Assembly: GCF_000328625.1 (NCBI RefSeq)
Contig: NC_019978.1
Span: forward strand, 248,001-312,000
Source of the DNA: Halobacteroides halobius DSM 5150
Lineage (GTDB): Bacteria; Bacillota; Halanaerobiia; Halobacteroidales; Halobacteroidaceae
Reading direction: 5' to 3'
Length of the DNA stretch: 64,000 nucleotides
This document shows positions 52,353 to 61,460 of the stretch, piece after piece. The notes below the pieces were generated by a model. That model worked only from the letters and a program-made list of their open reading frames with translations. It did no database searches and was not told the origin of the DNA. How positions within the stretch are numbered: position 1 is the first letter of the stretch; every line of letters starts with the position of its first letter. The position numbers and the translations under genes were made by a program.

Positions 52353-53906
52353 GTGAAAGTAGTAACGGGTAAGCAAATGGCAATGATTGACCAGCAAACA
52401 ATTAAAAAAATTGGAGTTCCAGGAGTTGTACTAATGGAACGGGCAGGGGTGAAAGTAGGAAAAGTTATATTAAATCAATTGGATAAATTTGATTCTAATG
52501 TAATTGTTTTGGCTGGAAAAGGGAATAATGGTGGTGATGGCTTTGTTATTAGTCGGTTCTTAGAAGCAAAAGGAATTAAGGTAGAAACAGTATTGCTAGG
52601 AAGTAAAGAGAAAGTTAGCGGAGATGCTAAGATTAATTTAGATGTATTATCTAATCTAGGCTCTCAAGTTAAGGAGATAAATAATAAAGAAGAAGCAGTT
52701 AGTTTAAAGCCTAGGTTGAAGGCGGCTGACTTAATCGTTGATGCCCTATTAGGGACAGGGATTAAGGGAAAGCTAAGGGGCTTATATCCAGATGTAATTG
52801 AGTTAGTTAATCAAGCCCCTACTAAGGTAATAGCAGTTGATATTCCTTCAGGAGTAGAAGCTGCTAGTGGAAAGGTTAGGGATTTAGCTATTGAGGCTAA
52901 TAGGACAGTAACCTTATGCTTGCCTAAATTAGGCTTAATTCTTTATCCAGGGGCAGAGTATACAGGAAATTTAGAGGTAGTGGATATTGGATTACCTAAA
53001 AAAGTGATTAAAGACCAACAGATAGATAGTGAGTTAATTACTAGCCAAGTAGTAGCAGATTTTTTACCTATAAGAGAGAAAAAGAGTCACAAGGGAAGCT
53101 TTGGTAAATTATTGGTAGTAGCAGGGTCTACGGGAATGACAGGAGCAGCAGCTTTAACGGGCCAAGCTAGTTTACGTAGTGGAGCTGGTTTAGTAACAGT
53201 TGGAGTGCCAGCTAGTTTAAATCCTATTTTGGAAGAAAAGTTAACAGAGGCTATGACTTATCCTTTATCTGATAAGCAGGGGACTTTAGCTAAAGAGGCA
53301 CTAACAGAGATTAAAGATTTGTTAAAAAAGAGAGATCTTTTAGCTATTGGCCCAGGTTTAAGAGTGAATAAAGAAATATCCTATCTAATCCATAGTTTAG
53401 TTAAAAATGTCGATAAACCACTAGTAATTGATGCAGATGGCTTAAATGCTTTAGATAATTTGAAATTATTAAAAGAAAGAGAAAAACCAACTATCCTAAC
53501 TCCTCATCCAGGTGAATTGGCCCGCTTAATGGGGCAATCAATTGCCAAGATAGCAGAGGATCGATTAGAAATAGCTCAAAAGTTTGCCATTAAATATCAA
53601 GTTTATTTAGTACTTAAAGGCGTAAGAACAGTAATTGCTACTCCAACAGGAAGATTATATCTTAACCAAACTGGTAATTCTGGTTTAGCTACTGGTGGTA
53701 GTGGAGATATTTTGACAGGGTTAATTGCTGGTTTATTGGCCCAAAAGTCTAGTGTAACTGAAGCTATAGTAGCAGCAGTTTATCTACATGGTTTAGCTGC
53801 CGATTTGGCAGTTAAAGAGTTAACAGAATATAGTTTATTGCCCTCTGATTTAGTTCAGTATTTACCTCAGGCAATAAAGCAAGTAGTTAATGAAGGAGGT
53901 TTTTAA
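52353..53906 (+). CDS. nnr: bifunctional NAD(P)H-hydrate epimerase / ADP-dependent dehydratase
   Basis: The 517-residue repair enzyme recovers damaged NAD(P)H hydrates. The N-terminal YjeF epimerase domain (1-210) has VLAGKGNNGGDGFVISRFL and VDALLGTGIKGKL. The C-terminal ribokinase-like dehydratase (225-515) has KGSFGKLLVVAGSTGMTGAA, TPHPGELARL and GNSGLATGGSGDILTG. GTG start after a G-run. It is placed between acpS and a CBS gene, a common Firmicute arrangement. Confidence 0.94.
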   Translation: MKVVTGKQMAMIDQQTIKKIGVPGVVLMERAGVKVGKVILNQLDKFDSNVIVLAGKGNNGGDGFVISRFLEAKGIKVETVLLGSKEKVSGDAKINLDVLSNLGSQVKEINNKEEAVSLKPRLKAADLIVDALLGTGIKGKLRGLYPDVIELVNQAPTKVIAVDIPSGVEAASGKVRDLAIEANRTVTLCLPKLGLILYPGAEYTGNLEVVDIGLPKKVIKDQQIDSELITSQVVADFLPIREKKSHKGSFGKLLVVAGSTGMTGAAALTGQASLRSGAGLVTVGVPASLNPILEEKLTEAMTYPLSDKQGTLAKEALTEIKDLLKKRDLLAIGPGLRVNKEISYLIHSLVKNVDKPLVIDADGLNALDNLKLLKEREKPTILTPHPGELARLMGQSIAKIAEDRLEIAQKFAIKYQVYLVLKGVRTVIATPTGRLYLNQTGNSGLATGGSGDILTGLIAGLLAQKSSVTEAIVAAVYLHGLAADLAVKELTEYSLLPSDLVQYLPQAIKQVVNEGGF

Positions 53907-54353
53907 ATGAAAGCAGTGGAAATTATGACTGAAAATGTGATTACTGTTGGCCCTAAAATGAAGATTAAGGAAGTAGCTCAGATAATGATAGAGAATAGTA
54001 TTAGTGGTTTACCAGTAATAGAGGATGATAAGTTAGTAGGAATAATCAGTGAAGGAGATTTAATAGTTAAAGAGAAAAAATTAGATCTTCCTGATTATAT
54101 TTATGTTTTAGGTGGTATCTTCTATTTAGAAAGTTTTGATGATTTTGAGCAGGATTTAAAAAAGATGGCAGGAATTGAAGTTGCAGATTTAATGACTAAA
54201 GATGTAATTACTGTTGGCCCTCAAAGTGATGTTATGGATATAGCCACTATTTTTGTAGAAGAAGGGGTTAATAGAGTTCCTGTAGTTAAAGATAATAAGT
54301 TACTAGGGATTGTGACTAGAGCAGATATTATACGATATATGCAAGAAGAGTAA
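53907..54353 (+). CDS. tandem CBS-domain protein
   Basis: The 148-residue protein has two CBS motifs: EIMTENVITVGPKMKIKEVA at the start and DLMTKDVITVGPQSDVMDIA near residue 93. It has the usual VPVVKDNKLLGIVTRADI end. CBS pairs bind adenine nucleotides (AMP, ATP, c-di-AMP in some) and act as energy or messenger sensors. No catalytic domain is attached, so its partner is unknown. The ATG begins directly after the nnr stop codon. Confidence 0.9.
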   Translation: MKAVEIMTENVITVGPKMKIKEVAQIMIENSISGLPVIEDDKLVGIISEGDLIVKEKKLDLPDYIYVLGGIFYLESFDDFEQDLKKMAGIEVADLMTKDVITVGPQSDVMDIATIFVEEGVNRVPVVKDNKLLGIVTRADIIRYMQEE

Positions 54354-54368
54354 AGCGAGTTTATTATT

Positions 54369-54397
54369 TTGACTATATAGGTGCTTTTTGGTATACT
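54369..54397 (+). promoter_or_regulatory. sigma-A promoter of the helicase gene
   Basis: TTGACT at 54369-54374 and TATACT at 54392-54397 are spaced by 17 bp. Confidence 0.7.
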
Positions 54398-54407
54398 CTA
54401 TTAGTGT

Positions 54408-54434
54408 GATTACACCCTAGTCTAGGGTGTAATC
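54408..54434 (+). promoter_or_regulatory. palindrome at the 5' end of the helicase transcript
   Basis: GATTACACCCTAG and CTAGGGTGTAATC flank one T. It begins about 4 nt after the expected start point, so it is either an operator or a 5' stem-loop that protects or regulates the message. A terminator role for the CBS gene is also possible, but only TTGTTT follows. Confidence 0.55.
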
Positions 54435-54454
54435 TTGTTTGAAAGGAGGATAAT

Positions 54455-56707
54455 ATGACTGATTTAATTGTTAGAAATTTACCAGGGCATATTGGCCCAG
54501 GAGATATTGTAGGTGCTTTTACCAATGAAATTGGTATGGATGGAAAGCAAATTGGTAAAATAGATTTTAATTCTGGAGCTGCTATTGTTGAAGTTGAAGA
54601 TAGTGTAGCTCATAAAGCAGCTAAGATTATGGATAATAACCAGATAGCTGGAATTAGGGTACAAGTAGAGGTTGATGATGGATATAAAGAGAAATTAAAG
54701 GAAATTAAAAATTATACTGATAATTATAGGCATTTAGTTCAGTTAGAACGGGAAGAAGAAATGAGACGCCATGAGATAGAAATTAAAGAATTAAGTGCTA
54801 AGCAAAGAGAGAAAAAAGGGCGTGCTATTTTATATTTATCAGGTCGTGATGAAGGTCAAGGTTTTGGTGGTAGAGAATTAATTAAGTTTATTAGACAAAA
54901 AAAGGGAGAAAAGTTACCTGATACTGAAATTAGTGTTGGGGATTTAGTAATGTTAAGTAAAAATCGCCCTTTAGCTGATAATAATCCCACAGGTACTGTA
55001 GTAGAAAAGACTAATTATTCTCTAACAGTTGTTTTTGATAGTAATCCTGCTGGTTTTTTGTATGATAAAGGGTTAAGATTAGATTTATATGTTAATGATA
55101 TTACTTTTCAGCGTATGTTAGATGCTTTAGGTAATTTGGAATCTGCAACGGGTAGATTAAAGGTGCTTAGAGATAAATTATTAGGCTTAGCTGATGTAGA
55201 GTTTAATCAATTACCTAAGATTGACTATTACAATAAAGATTTAAATGATTCTCAGCGTCAAGCTGTACGTTCTGCTTTAGCTGCTAAAGATTTCTTTTTG
55301 GTGCATGGTCCTCCGGGGACAGGAAAAACAATGACTTCTATTGAAATTTTACAACAAGAAGCAGGAGAAAAAAATATTTTAGCTACAGCTGATTCTAATA
55401 CAGCAGTTGATAATCTTGTAGAAAGATTAGTTGCTAGAGGAGTTAAGGTATTACGGGTAGGACATCCCGCTCGAGTTAATTCATTAGTAAGAGAATATAC
55501 GCTAGATCATATTATACAAGAGCATCCTAAATACAAAGAAGCAAGTCAACTAAGAGATAAAGCTTATAAACTTAGCAAGCAACAAGATGATAATCCTCAG
55601 TGTATATTTCCTAGTGGAGAAAATAGAAGAGGATTTAGTAATCAACAAATTAGGGATCTAGGTAGTAAAAATATTAATGGACGCCCGCGAGGATTAAGTC
55701 CTAAAAAGATAAAGGGAATGGCTAAGTGGTTAGAATTACAGGATGAAATTAATCAATTATTTAGTCAAATTGAAAGATTGGAAGATGAAGCAGTTACTGA
55801 GTTAATAGAAGAAGCTGAAGTTGTTTGTACCACTAACTCTACTGCAGGTTCTGAAGTTTTAGCAGAGCAAAATTTTGATTTGTTATTAATTGATGAGGCA
55901 ACTCAATCTACTGAGCCAGCTGCTTTAATACCTGTAGTTAAGAGTAATAAGGTGATTTTGGTAGGAGATCATAAACAACTGCCGCCAACTATTTTAAATG
56001 AAGAGGCAGCTAGGAAGGGATTATCTAAATCACTATTTGAACGTTTATTAGAAGTTCATGGTGCAAAAATTAAAGAGATATTAAATGTACAGTATAGAAT
56101 GAATCAAGCCATAATGAATTTTTCTAGTTCACAATTTTATGATCAGCAGTTGGTAGCAGCTAAAAAGGTTAAGGAATGGAATATAACTGATTTAAATATT
56201 CAACTCCCTAAAGGGAATTCACCTGCTGAAAAAGTCTTAAAAATAAAAGATGCAGTTGTCTTTTTAGATACATCTGGGATGAGTGCACCTGAGTACACTA
56301 AAGGAGATTCAACTTCACTTCAAAACAGAATAGAGGCTGAGTTAGTTTCTGAAATTATTAATCAAACTGTAAATACAAAGATTGATCTATCAGAGGTAGC
56401 AGTAATTACTCCTTATAAAGACCAGGTTGATTTAATTAAACAATTAATTAAGTTAGAAGAAGTTGAAGTAAATACTGTAGATGGTTTTCAAGGTAGAGAA
56501 AAGGAATTGGTGATTCTTTCTTTAGTTAGAAGTAATCAACAAGATAATATTGGTTTTCTAAGAGATATTAGAAGGCTTAATGTTTCTTTGACTAGGGCCA
56601 AGAAAAAATTAATTATTCTTGGTGATTCTTCTACAATAACTAGTCATGAGACTTATCAATCATTAGTAGAATATATAGAGAAGAACGGTTACCTGTATTC
56701 TCTATAA
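54455..56707 (+). CDS. Upf1/IGHMBP2-like superfamily 1 helicase with N-terminal DbpA-type RNA-binding domain
   Basis: The first 75 or so residues of this 750-residue protein (VRNLPGHIGPGDIVGAF, KQIGKIDF, GAAIVEVED, IAGIRVQVEVDD) look like the DbpA/CsdA-type RNA-binding module. A charged helical linker (75-130) and a beta-barrel-like region follow. The SF1 motor has Walker A GPPGTGKT (285-292), motif II LLIDEATQST, motif III VGDHKQLPPTI, NVQYRMN, DGFQGREKELVILSLVRSN and RRLNVSLTRAKKKL. All motifs look intact. It probably unwinds RNA or RNA-DNA hybrids 5' to 3' (inference from family). Start after AAAGGAGG. Confidence 0.88.
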   Translation: MTDLIVRNLPGHIGPGDIVGAFTNEIGMDGKQIGKIDFNSGAAIVEVEDSVAHKAAKIMDNNQIAGIRVQVEVDDGYKEKLKEIKNYTDNYRHLVQLEREEEMRRHEIEIKELSAKQREKKGRAILYLSGRDEGQGFGGRELIKFIRQKKGEKLPDTEISVGDLVMLSKNRPLADNNPTGTVVEKTNYSLTVVFDSNPAGFLYDKGLRLDLYVNDITFQRMLDALGNLESATGRLKVLRDKLLGLADVEFNQLPKIDYYNKDLNDSQRQAVRSALAAKDFFLVHGPPGTGKTMTSIEILQQEAGEKNILATADSNTAVDNLVERLVARGVKVLRVGHPARVNSLVREYTLDHIIQEHPKYKEASQLRDKAYKLSKQQDDNPQCIFPSGENRRGFSNQQIRDLGSKNINGRPRGLSPKKIKGMAKWLELQDEINQLFSQIERLEDEAVTELIEEAEVVCTTNSTAGSEVLAEQNFDLLLIDEATQSTEPAALIPVVKSNKVILVGDHKQLPPTILNEEAARKGLSKSLFERLLEVHGAKIKEILNVQYRMNQAIMNFSSSQFYDQQLVAAKKVKEWNITDLNIQLPKGNSPAEKVLKIKDAVVFLDTSGMSAPEYTKGDSTSLQNRIEAELVSEIINQTVNTKIDLSEVAVITPYKDQVDLIKQLIKLEEVEVNTVDGFQGREKELVILSLVRSNQQDNIGFLRDIRRLNVSLTRAKKKLIILGDSSTITSHETYQSLVEYIEKNGYLYSL

Positions 56708-56776
56708 AGAAAATATTTTAATTGTAATCCCTTAATTTAACAGTCTTATATTTCCTTTTTAAATTACTAGATTTTA

Positions 56777-56785
56777 TGATATAAT
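56777..56785 (+). promoter_or_regulatory. extended -10 promoter before the small MazE-like gene
   Basis: TGATATAAT is an extended -10 element (TG-N-TATAAT) at 56777-56785, with a poor T-rich -35 region. It lies about 84 bp before the ATG at 56869. Confidence 0.5.
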
Positions 56786-56868
56786 GTTAGTGGTTAATGT
56801 GGAAAGTTAAGACCTTATAAGATAGATATCTCTAAGTTCTATAATTCTTAATATGAGGTGATAAGTTT

Positions 56869-57033
56869 ATGGGCCAAGGTCGTCAGCTGGCAAATAAAAC
56901 TCAGGGTGAGCAGGACAAGGCAGATAGTTTAAAAAGGCGCTTAAAGGAAGGGTATGCCCAAATGGCAGAACTCAATTTAAGGTTGGCCCAGGAGGGATTA
57001 ATGGCTGATAGAGAAGCATACCAAAGAATATAG
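56869..57033 (+). CDS. 54-residue MazE-like mini-antitoxin (putative)
   Basis: The small gene starts at ATG 56869 after GAGGTGA and ends at TAG 57031. The second half, RLKEGYAQMAELNLRLAQEG, matches the C-terminal segment of the mazE-like gene 200 bp downstream ([20 protein letters not shown]). This is the part that in Bacillus EndoAI-type antitoxins inserts into MazF. The ribbon-helix-helix DNA-binding part is missing. It has its own likely promoter and terminator, so it is not just a shadow. It may be a DNA-binding-free MazF inhibitor or a degraded antitoxin. Function inferred only from similarity. Confidence 0.6.
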   Translation: MGQGRQLANKTQGEQDKADSLKRRLKEGYAQMAELNLRLAQEGLMADREAYQRI

Positions 57034-57036
57034 AAT

Positions 57037-57065
57037 AAAAAGAGACGCTATTAGCGTCTCTTTTT
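57037..57065 (+). terminator. terminator of the mini-antitoxin gene
   Basis: AAAAGAGACGCTA and TAGCGTCTCTTTT flank a single T and end in T5. It begins 3 bp after the stop codon. Confidence 0.85.
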
Positions 57066-57228
57066 ACTCTATATATTTATGATGTATATTTTAATTATTA
57101 TTTGTGGAGACTACTATTAGATAATATATTAAATAATAAATGTAATTTTGCCGTTAATTTACATTCACAGTATTAGGTGAACTTAAATATATTATCATAA
57201 ATTGTAACAGTATAGGGAGGGGTCCTTT

Positions 57229-57486
57229 TTGAACAATTTGCAAAAGGCCATGGTTACTTTACAGGATAATTTTATAAGGGAAATGGATAAGGCTAAAGAA
57301 GTTCAACATGAGGAGATTAGTAATCGGTTGGTTATTGAGCGATTAAAGGAAAGGAAAGTTAAAGAGGAAATGAAGACAGGATATTTAGATATGGCTAAAT
57401 TGAATCTTAAATTAGCTACTGAAAATTTCAGGTTAGAAAATAAAACTTTTTTTAATTATGAGGCCAGATTAGCGGAGTGTGATTAA
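57229..57486 (+). CDS. MazE/EndoAI-type antitoxin
   Basis: The 85-residue protein starts at TTG after GGGAGGGG. The N-terminal half ([20 protein letters not shown] and [16 protein letters not shown]) has the strand-helix-helix pattern of a CopG/RHH DNA-binding domain, though quite diverged. The C-terminal half, [16 protein letters not shown] to ARLAE, is the MazF-binding segment of EndoAI-like antitoxins. It neutralises the endoribonuclease encoded 2 bp downstream and probably represses the operon as a complex. The two genes are tightly coupled. Confidence 0.85.
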   Translation: MNNLQKAMVTLQDNFIREMDKAKEVQHEEISNRLVIERLKERKVKEEMKTGYLDMAKLNLKLATENFRLENKTFFNYEARLAECD

Positions 57487-57488
57487 AT

Positions 57489-57839
57489 ATGGGGGTTAAA
57501 CGAGGAGACGTTTATTATGCAGACTTGAACCCAGTTGTGGGTTCAGAACAGGGTGGTATTAGACCTGTATTAGTTATTCAAAATGATATCGGCAATAAAT
57601 ATAGTCCTACAGTAATTATAGCGGCTATTACTTCAAAAATAGAAAAGGCTAAATTGCCGACTCATGTAGAGATTGATGGTAGCAAATGTGATTTAAAGTG
57701 TGATTCAGTCGTTCTACTAGAACAAATTAGAACTATTGATAAAAGAAGGTTAAAAAGAAGGGTAACTCGGTTAAATAGTGAAATGGTTGCTAGGGTAGAT
57801 GAAGCCTTGCAGATAAGTTTAGGATTGATAGAGCTTTAG
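57489..57839 (+). CDS. MazF/EndoA endoribonuclease toxin
   Basis: The 116-residue MazF-fold enzyme is close in length to Bacillus EndoA. It has [20 protein letters not shown] at the start (RGD and the GSEQ loop with catalytic Arg near RPVLV), then [13 protein letters not shown] and [17 protein letters not shown]. It cuts mRNA at short sequences when the antitoxin is lost. It is the second gene of the pair and is followed within 35 bp by an unrelated amidohydrolase. Confidence 0.93.
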   Translation: MGVKRGDVYYADLNPVVGSEQGGIRPVLVIQNDIGNKYSPTVIIAAITSKIEKAKLPTHVEIDGSKCDLKCDSVVLLEQIRTIDKRRLKRRVTRLNSEMVARVDEALQISLGLIEL

Positions 57840-57873
57840 TTTATTTAACCATTCTACTTAAGGAAGTGTTAAA

Positions 57874-59034
57874 ATGAAAAAGATTATCAAGTTTATAGAA
57901 AGTCTAAAAGGTGAATTAGTATCTACTCGGAGAAAATTACATAAATATCCAGAATTAGGATTTGAAGAAGTAAGGACTTCCCAACAAGTAGTCAACTTTT
58001 TGACTGAGTTAGGTTTAGAAGTAGAGCAAAAAGAAGAAACTGGAGTTGTAGGTTTATTGGATTGTGGCCAGGGGCCAACAGTAGCTTTACGCGCTGATAT
58101 GGATGCTCTACCAATTTCTGAGCAAACTGAAGTTAGTTATAAGTCTTCTCATCAAGGAGTAATGCATGCTTGTGGACATGATGGACATATGGCTATTTTA
58201 CTAGAGACAGCTAAAGTGTTAGTTGAATTTCGAGACCAATTATCAGGAAAGGTCAAATTTATTTTTCAACCAGCAGAAGAAGGACCGGGTGGGGCTCTTC
58301 CTTTAATTGAAGCTGGAGTTTTAGAGTCTGTAGATAATATTTTTGGCTTACATATTAATAATCAATTAACTACGGGGGTAATTGGGGTTCAGCCTAAAGC
58401 AGCATCAGCTGCAGCAGATGAACTTGATTTAATAATAAAAGGAGATAGTGGGCACGCATCAACTCCTCATCAGGGGGTGGATGCTATAGTTATTGCTAGT
58501 CAAGTAATAACTGCCCTTCAAAATATTATTAGTCGTCAAGTTAATCCTCATCAAGCAGCAGTAATTAATATAGGGACTATTAAAGGTGGCTATAGAAGAA
58601 ATGTTATAGCTGATAAGGTAAAGTTAACCGGAACAGTAAGAACCACAGAGCCTAACTTAAGAGAGTTTATGCCCGAACGGATAGAACAAATAGTTGAGGG
58701 GATTACAATTAATCAAGGAGCTAGTTATGAATTAGATTATAATTTTGGCTATCCTGTTTTAATTAATTCTAGCTCTTTAGTAGATGAGTTATCGACAGTT
58801 ATTGAATCTATACCTTATGTAGAAGAATTAAGATATTTATCACAGTCTTCACTAGGAGCAGAAGATTTTGCTTATTATTTAGAACAGGTTCCAGGTGTTT
58901 TCTTTAGATTAGGGGCAGCTAAACCAAGTGAAGATTATTATTCAGCCCACCATCCTAAATTTAATTTTGATGAAGAGGCACTTAAGATAGGAGTGGCTCT
59001 TTTTGTATATCTAGTATTTTATAAACTTTCTTAA
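57874..59034 (+). CDS. M20-family amidohydrolase (N-acyl-amino-acid/hippurate type)
   Basis: The 386-residue metallopeptidase-fold enzyme has RRKLHKYPELGFEEVRTSQ, ALRADMDALPISEQT, the metal ligands HACGHDGHMA and QPAEEGPGGA, and near the end SLGAEDFAYYLEQVPG with the last metal His in SAHHPKFN. It hydrolyses N-acyl amino acids or related amides in the cytoplasm. Natural substrate unknown. SD AAGGAAG lies before the ATG. Confidence 0.92.
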   Translation: MKKIIKFIESLKGELVSTRRKLHKYPELGFEEVRTSQQVVNFLTELGLEVEQKEETGVVGLLDCGQGPTVALRADMDALPISEQTEVSYKSSHQGVMHACGHDGHMAILLETAKVLVEFRDQLSGKVKFIFQPAEEGPGGALPLIEAGVLESVDNIFGLHINNQLTTGVIGVQPKAASAAADELDLIIKGDSGHASTPHQGVDAIVIASQVITALQNIISRQVNPHQAAVINIGTIKGGYRRNVIADKVKLTGTVRTTEPNLREFMPERIEQIVEGITINQGASYELDYNFGYPVLINSSSLVDELSTVIESIPYVEELRYLSQSSLGAEDFAYYLEQVPGVFFRLGAAKPSEDYYSAHHPKFNFDEEALKIGVALFVYLVFYKLS

Positions 59035-59109
59035 AGGGATTTTTGAGGTGAGTATGTAATAACTAAAATAATAACTTATGGATAGAATGTAGAAGGGAGG
59101 AAGTTAAAA

Positions 59110-61434
59110 TTGAAAAAATATATACTCTGTTCGTTAATTATTATGATATTAGTCTTAGGTAATTCAGCTTATGCTAATGATATATCAGCTCAAAGTTTAT
59201 TACAGGATATTATAAAGCAAATGGATCAAGTTAAAGACTTTAAGGGTACAATTGTAACTAAAGTTACATCAGCTGATAAAGTGTATAATTTTAAAACTAA
59301 AGTTATGAAGTCAAGAACTAGATTAATGACTCAACATATAAAAGGATCTAAGTTTAGTGCTTCAGCGGGGAGATTATTAAATACAATTCCTTTATTATAT
59401 TTACCACCTGATTATAGTACTATTATGACTACTTTACCTATCGAGGGTCAATTAGATTACCAAAATCCACTACAGAATTTAGATAAATTATATAAGATTA
59501 AGCTATTAGGCGAGGCAATCTATCAAAATCGTGAAGTATATATTCTACAACTAGAGAATTTATTTTCTACTCAGCGAATTTATATTGATAAAGAACGTAG
59601 CTTAATTACTAAAATTAAAGTATTTAATAGTAGTAATATTAAAGTAGCAGATATAAGTTATACTGATTTTGAACTTTTTGCATCGCAAGTATGGTTACCA
59701 ACTAAAATTAAAGTAGATACTTTATTTAATAACAGTAGATTAGAGATTGAATATCAGGATTGGAAGGTTAATTTAGGATTAACAAGTTTTGATTTTGCAA
59801 AAGGATTTCAAAGTGATTATAAAGATAAAATTAACAAATTACAGAATAAGTTAGAAAAGTGGCCTCAAAATGAGGAGTTGTACTGGAAGATTAGTCAGAT
59901 TTACCAAGAAAATGATAAACTCAATCAAGCAATTACTAATTTGCGCAATGCCATATTGATTAATAATCGGATTAAATATCGTGAAGAGTTAGTTAGGTTA
60001 TTATTACTTCAAGGTAAATATAAAGAAGCTTTAGGTGAAGTTAGAGTAGCCTTACAGTTAGATTATAATAATCCAAAGCTTTATTATTTATTAGGAAAGA
60101 CTCAATTACAACTAGGAAGGGTTGAGCAAGCTAGATATTCTTTAGAAAAGGCAGTTAATTATGCTCCTGAAAATATTACTTATTTAGAAAAATTATTTTG
60201 GGTATACTATAATTTAGCTTCAAAGTCTGATAAGTATATGTTAGAGCAAGCAGAAGATACTATTCAAAAGTTAATTAGTTTAGATAAAGATAATGAGAAT
60301 TATAGAATTTATTTAGGAGATGTTTATTTTAAAGAAGGAGAAGTAGTTAAAACAGCTCAAGCATATAATAAAGCAATTTCTTTAGCTCCTAAAGATACTT
60401 GGGGATATATTAAGTTAGCTGAGTTTTATAAAAAGACGGGAAAATATAGTAAAGCTGAAGAATTATACAGATATATTATCTATTTAGATAATTCATTAAG
60501 AAATAGAAAACGTCTAGCTAACTTATATTTTAAATTTAATAAATATAAATTAGCACTAAAACAATATCAAATAATTAATGAAAGAACAGCAGATAATTTT
60601 GATATTAAACTTAAATTAATTGAATGTTATTTAGGAGCTGGAGCTAATATGAAGGCTCGCTTATTAATTCAACAGGTATTAAAAGAACATTCTCAAGGAA
60701 AAATATATTTACAGTTGGCCCAACTAGCAGAAAGGTATAGTTTAGAGACTGCTGTTGATATTTATTATCAAGCACTACAAAGTAATAAAAAATTAACTTC
60801 TCAACAACAAGCCAAGATTTATCGAGCTTTAAATCGGATTCTTTATAATCAAGAAAAAAAGTGGGAGTTAAAATTACTTAAAGATTATTTACACCTTAAA
60901 TCCCAAGGACGTATTTATCAACTTTTGGGAAAGTACCAATTAAAAGATGGTGACTTAGGTCAAGCTATTAATAGTTTTAAATTGGCTATAGAATATAATA
61001 ATAGTGCTGCTAATTATTATAAATTAGCAGTGAGTTATTTATTAGCTGGTAAATTTGATTTAGTAGAGGATGTAAGTAAAAAATTAATTAATCTAGAAGC
61101 AGCTAATAAAGTGGATAAGCTATTATCTGTAAAAAATAGATTAATTAAGTTAAGAGAAGAGTTTCAAAGTAGTTATTTACCAGGGAGAATTAATTATATT
61201 GAAGGGAATAGACTGCGAGAAGATGGTAAGCTAAATCAAGCTTTAATTAATTATCAGGCAGCTATTTCTGAAAATTACGATTATCAAATACCTAGATTTT
61301 ATGTAGCAGTTATTCAAGCTTTACAAGGTAATTGGTTAGAGTATAAACTAGCTAAAAGCAGTTTAGGGGCTAGTAAGTTAAAGTTACTACAAGATTTAAT
61401 TATGGTGTTAAGATCAGCTAATATTATCAGTTAA
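59110..61434 (+). CDS. exported LolA-like domain protein with TPR repeats
   Basis: This 774-residue protein has a signal peptide (about 1-22, ending SAYA before N). Residues 25-240 resemble the LolA/LolB lipoprotein-carrier fold or outer-membrane lipoprotein-sorting family: LLQDIIKQMDQVKDFKGTI, YKIKLLGEAIYQNREVYILQL, VWLPTKIKVDT. From about 250 to the end there are many TPR-like helical pairs (YYLLGKTQLQLGRVEQARYSLEKAV, YIKLAEFYKKTGKYSKAEELY). It is probably periplasmic and consistent with an outer membrane. TTG start after GGGAGG. The exact role is unknown; a chaperone or scaffold for envelope proteins is possible. Confidence 0.75.
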   Translation: MKKYILCSLIIMILVLGNSAYANDISAQSLLQDIIKQMDQVKDFKGTIVTKVTSADKVYNFKTKVMKSRTRLMTQHIKGSKFSASAGRLLNTIPLLYLPPDYSTIMTTLPIEGQLDYQNPLQNLDKLYKIKLLGEAIYQNREVYILQLENLFSTQRIYIDKERSLITKIKVFNSSNIKVADISYTDFELFASQVWLPTKIKVDTLFNNSRLEIEYQDWKVNLGLTSFDFAKGFQSDYKDKINKLQNKLEKWPQNEELYWKISQIYQENDKLNQAITNLRNAILINNRIKYREELVRLLLLQGKYKEALGEVRVALQLDYNNPKLYYLLGKTQLQLGRVEQARYSLEKAVNYAPENITYLEKLFWVYYNLASKSDKYMLEQAEDTIQKLISLDKDNENYRIYLGDVYFKEGEVVKTAQAYNKAISLAPKDTWGYIKLAEFYKKTGKYSKAEELYRYIIYLDNSLRNRKRLANLYFKFNKYKLALKQYQIINERTADNFDIKLKLIECYLGAGANMKARLLIQQVLKEHSQGKIYLQLAQLAERYSLETAVDIYYQALQSNKKLTSQQQAKIYRALNRILYNQEKKWELKLLKDYLHLKSQGRIYQLLGKYQLKDGDLGQAINSFKLAIEYNNSAANYYKLAVSYLLAGKFDLVEDVSKKLINLEAANKVDKLLSVKNRLIKLREEFQSSYLPGRINYIEGNRLREDGKLNQALINYQAAISENYDYQIPRFYVAVIQALQGNWLEYKLAKSSLGASKLKLLQDLIMVLRSANIIS

Positions 61435-61460
61435 AAAGTAATTATTAGGGAGTGAATTAA

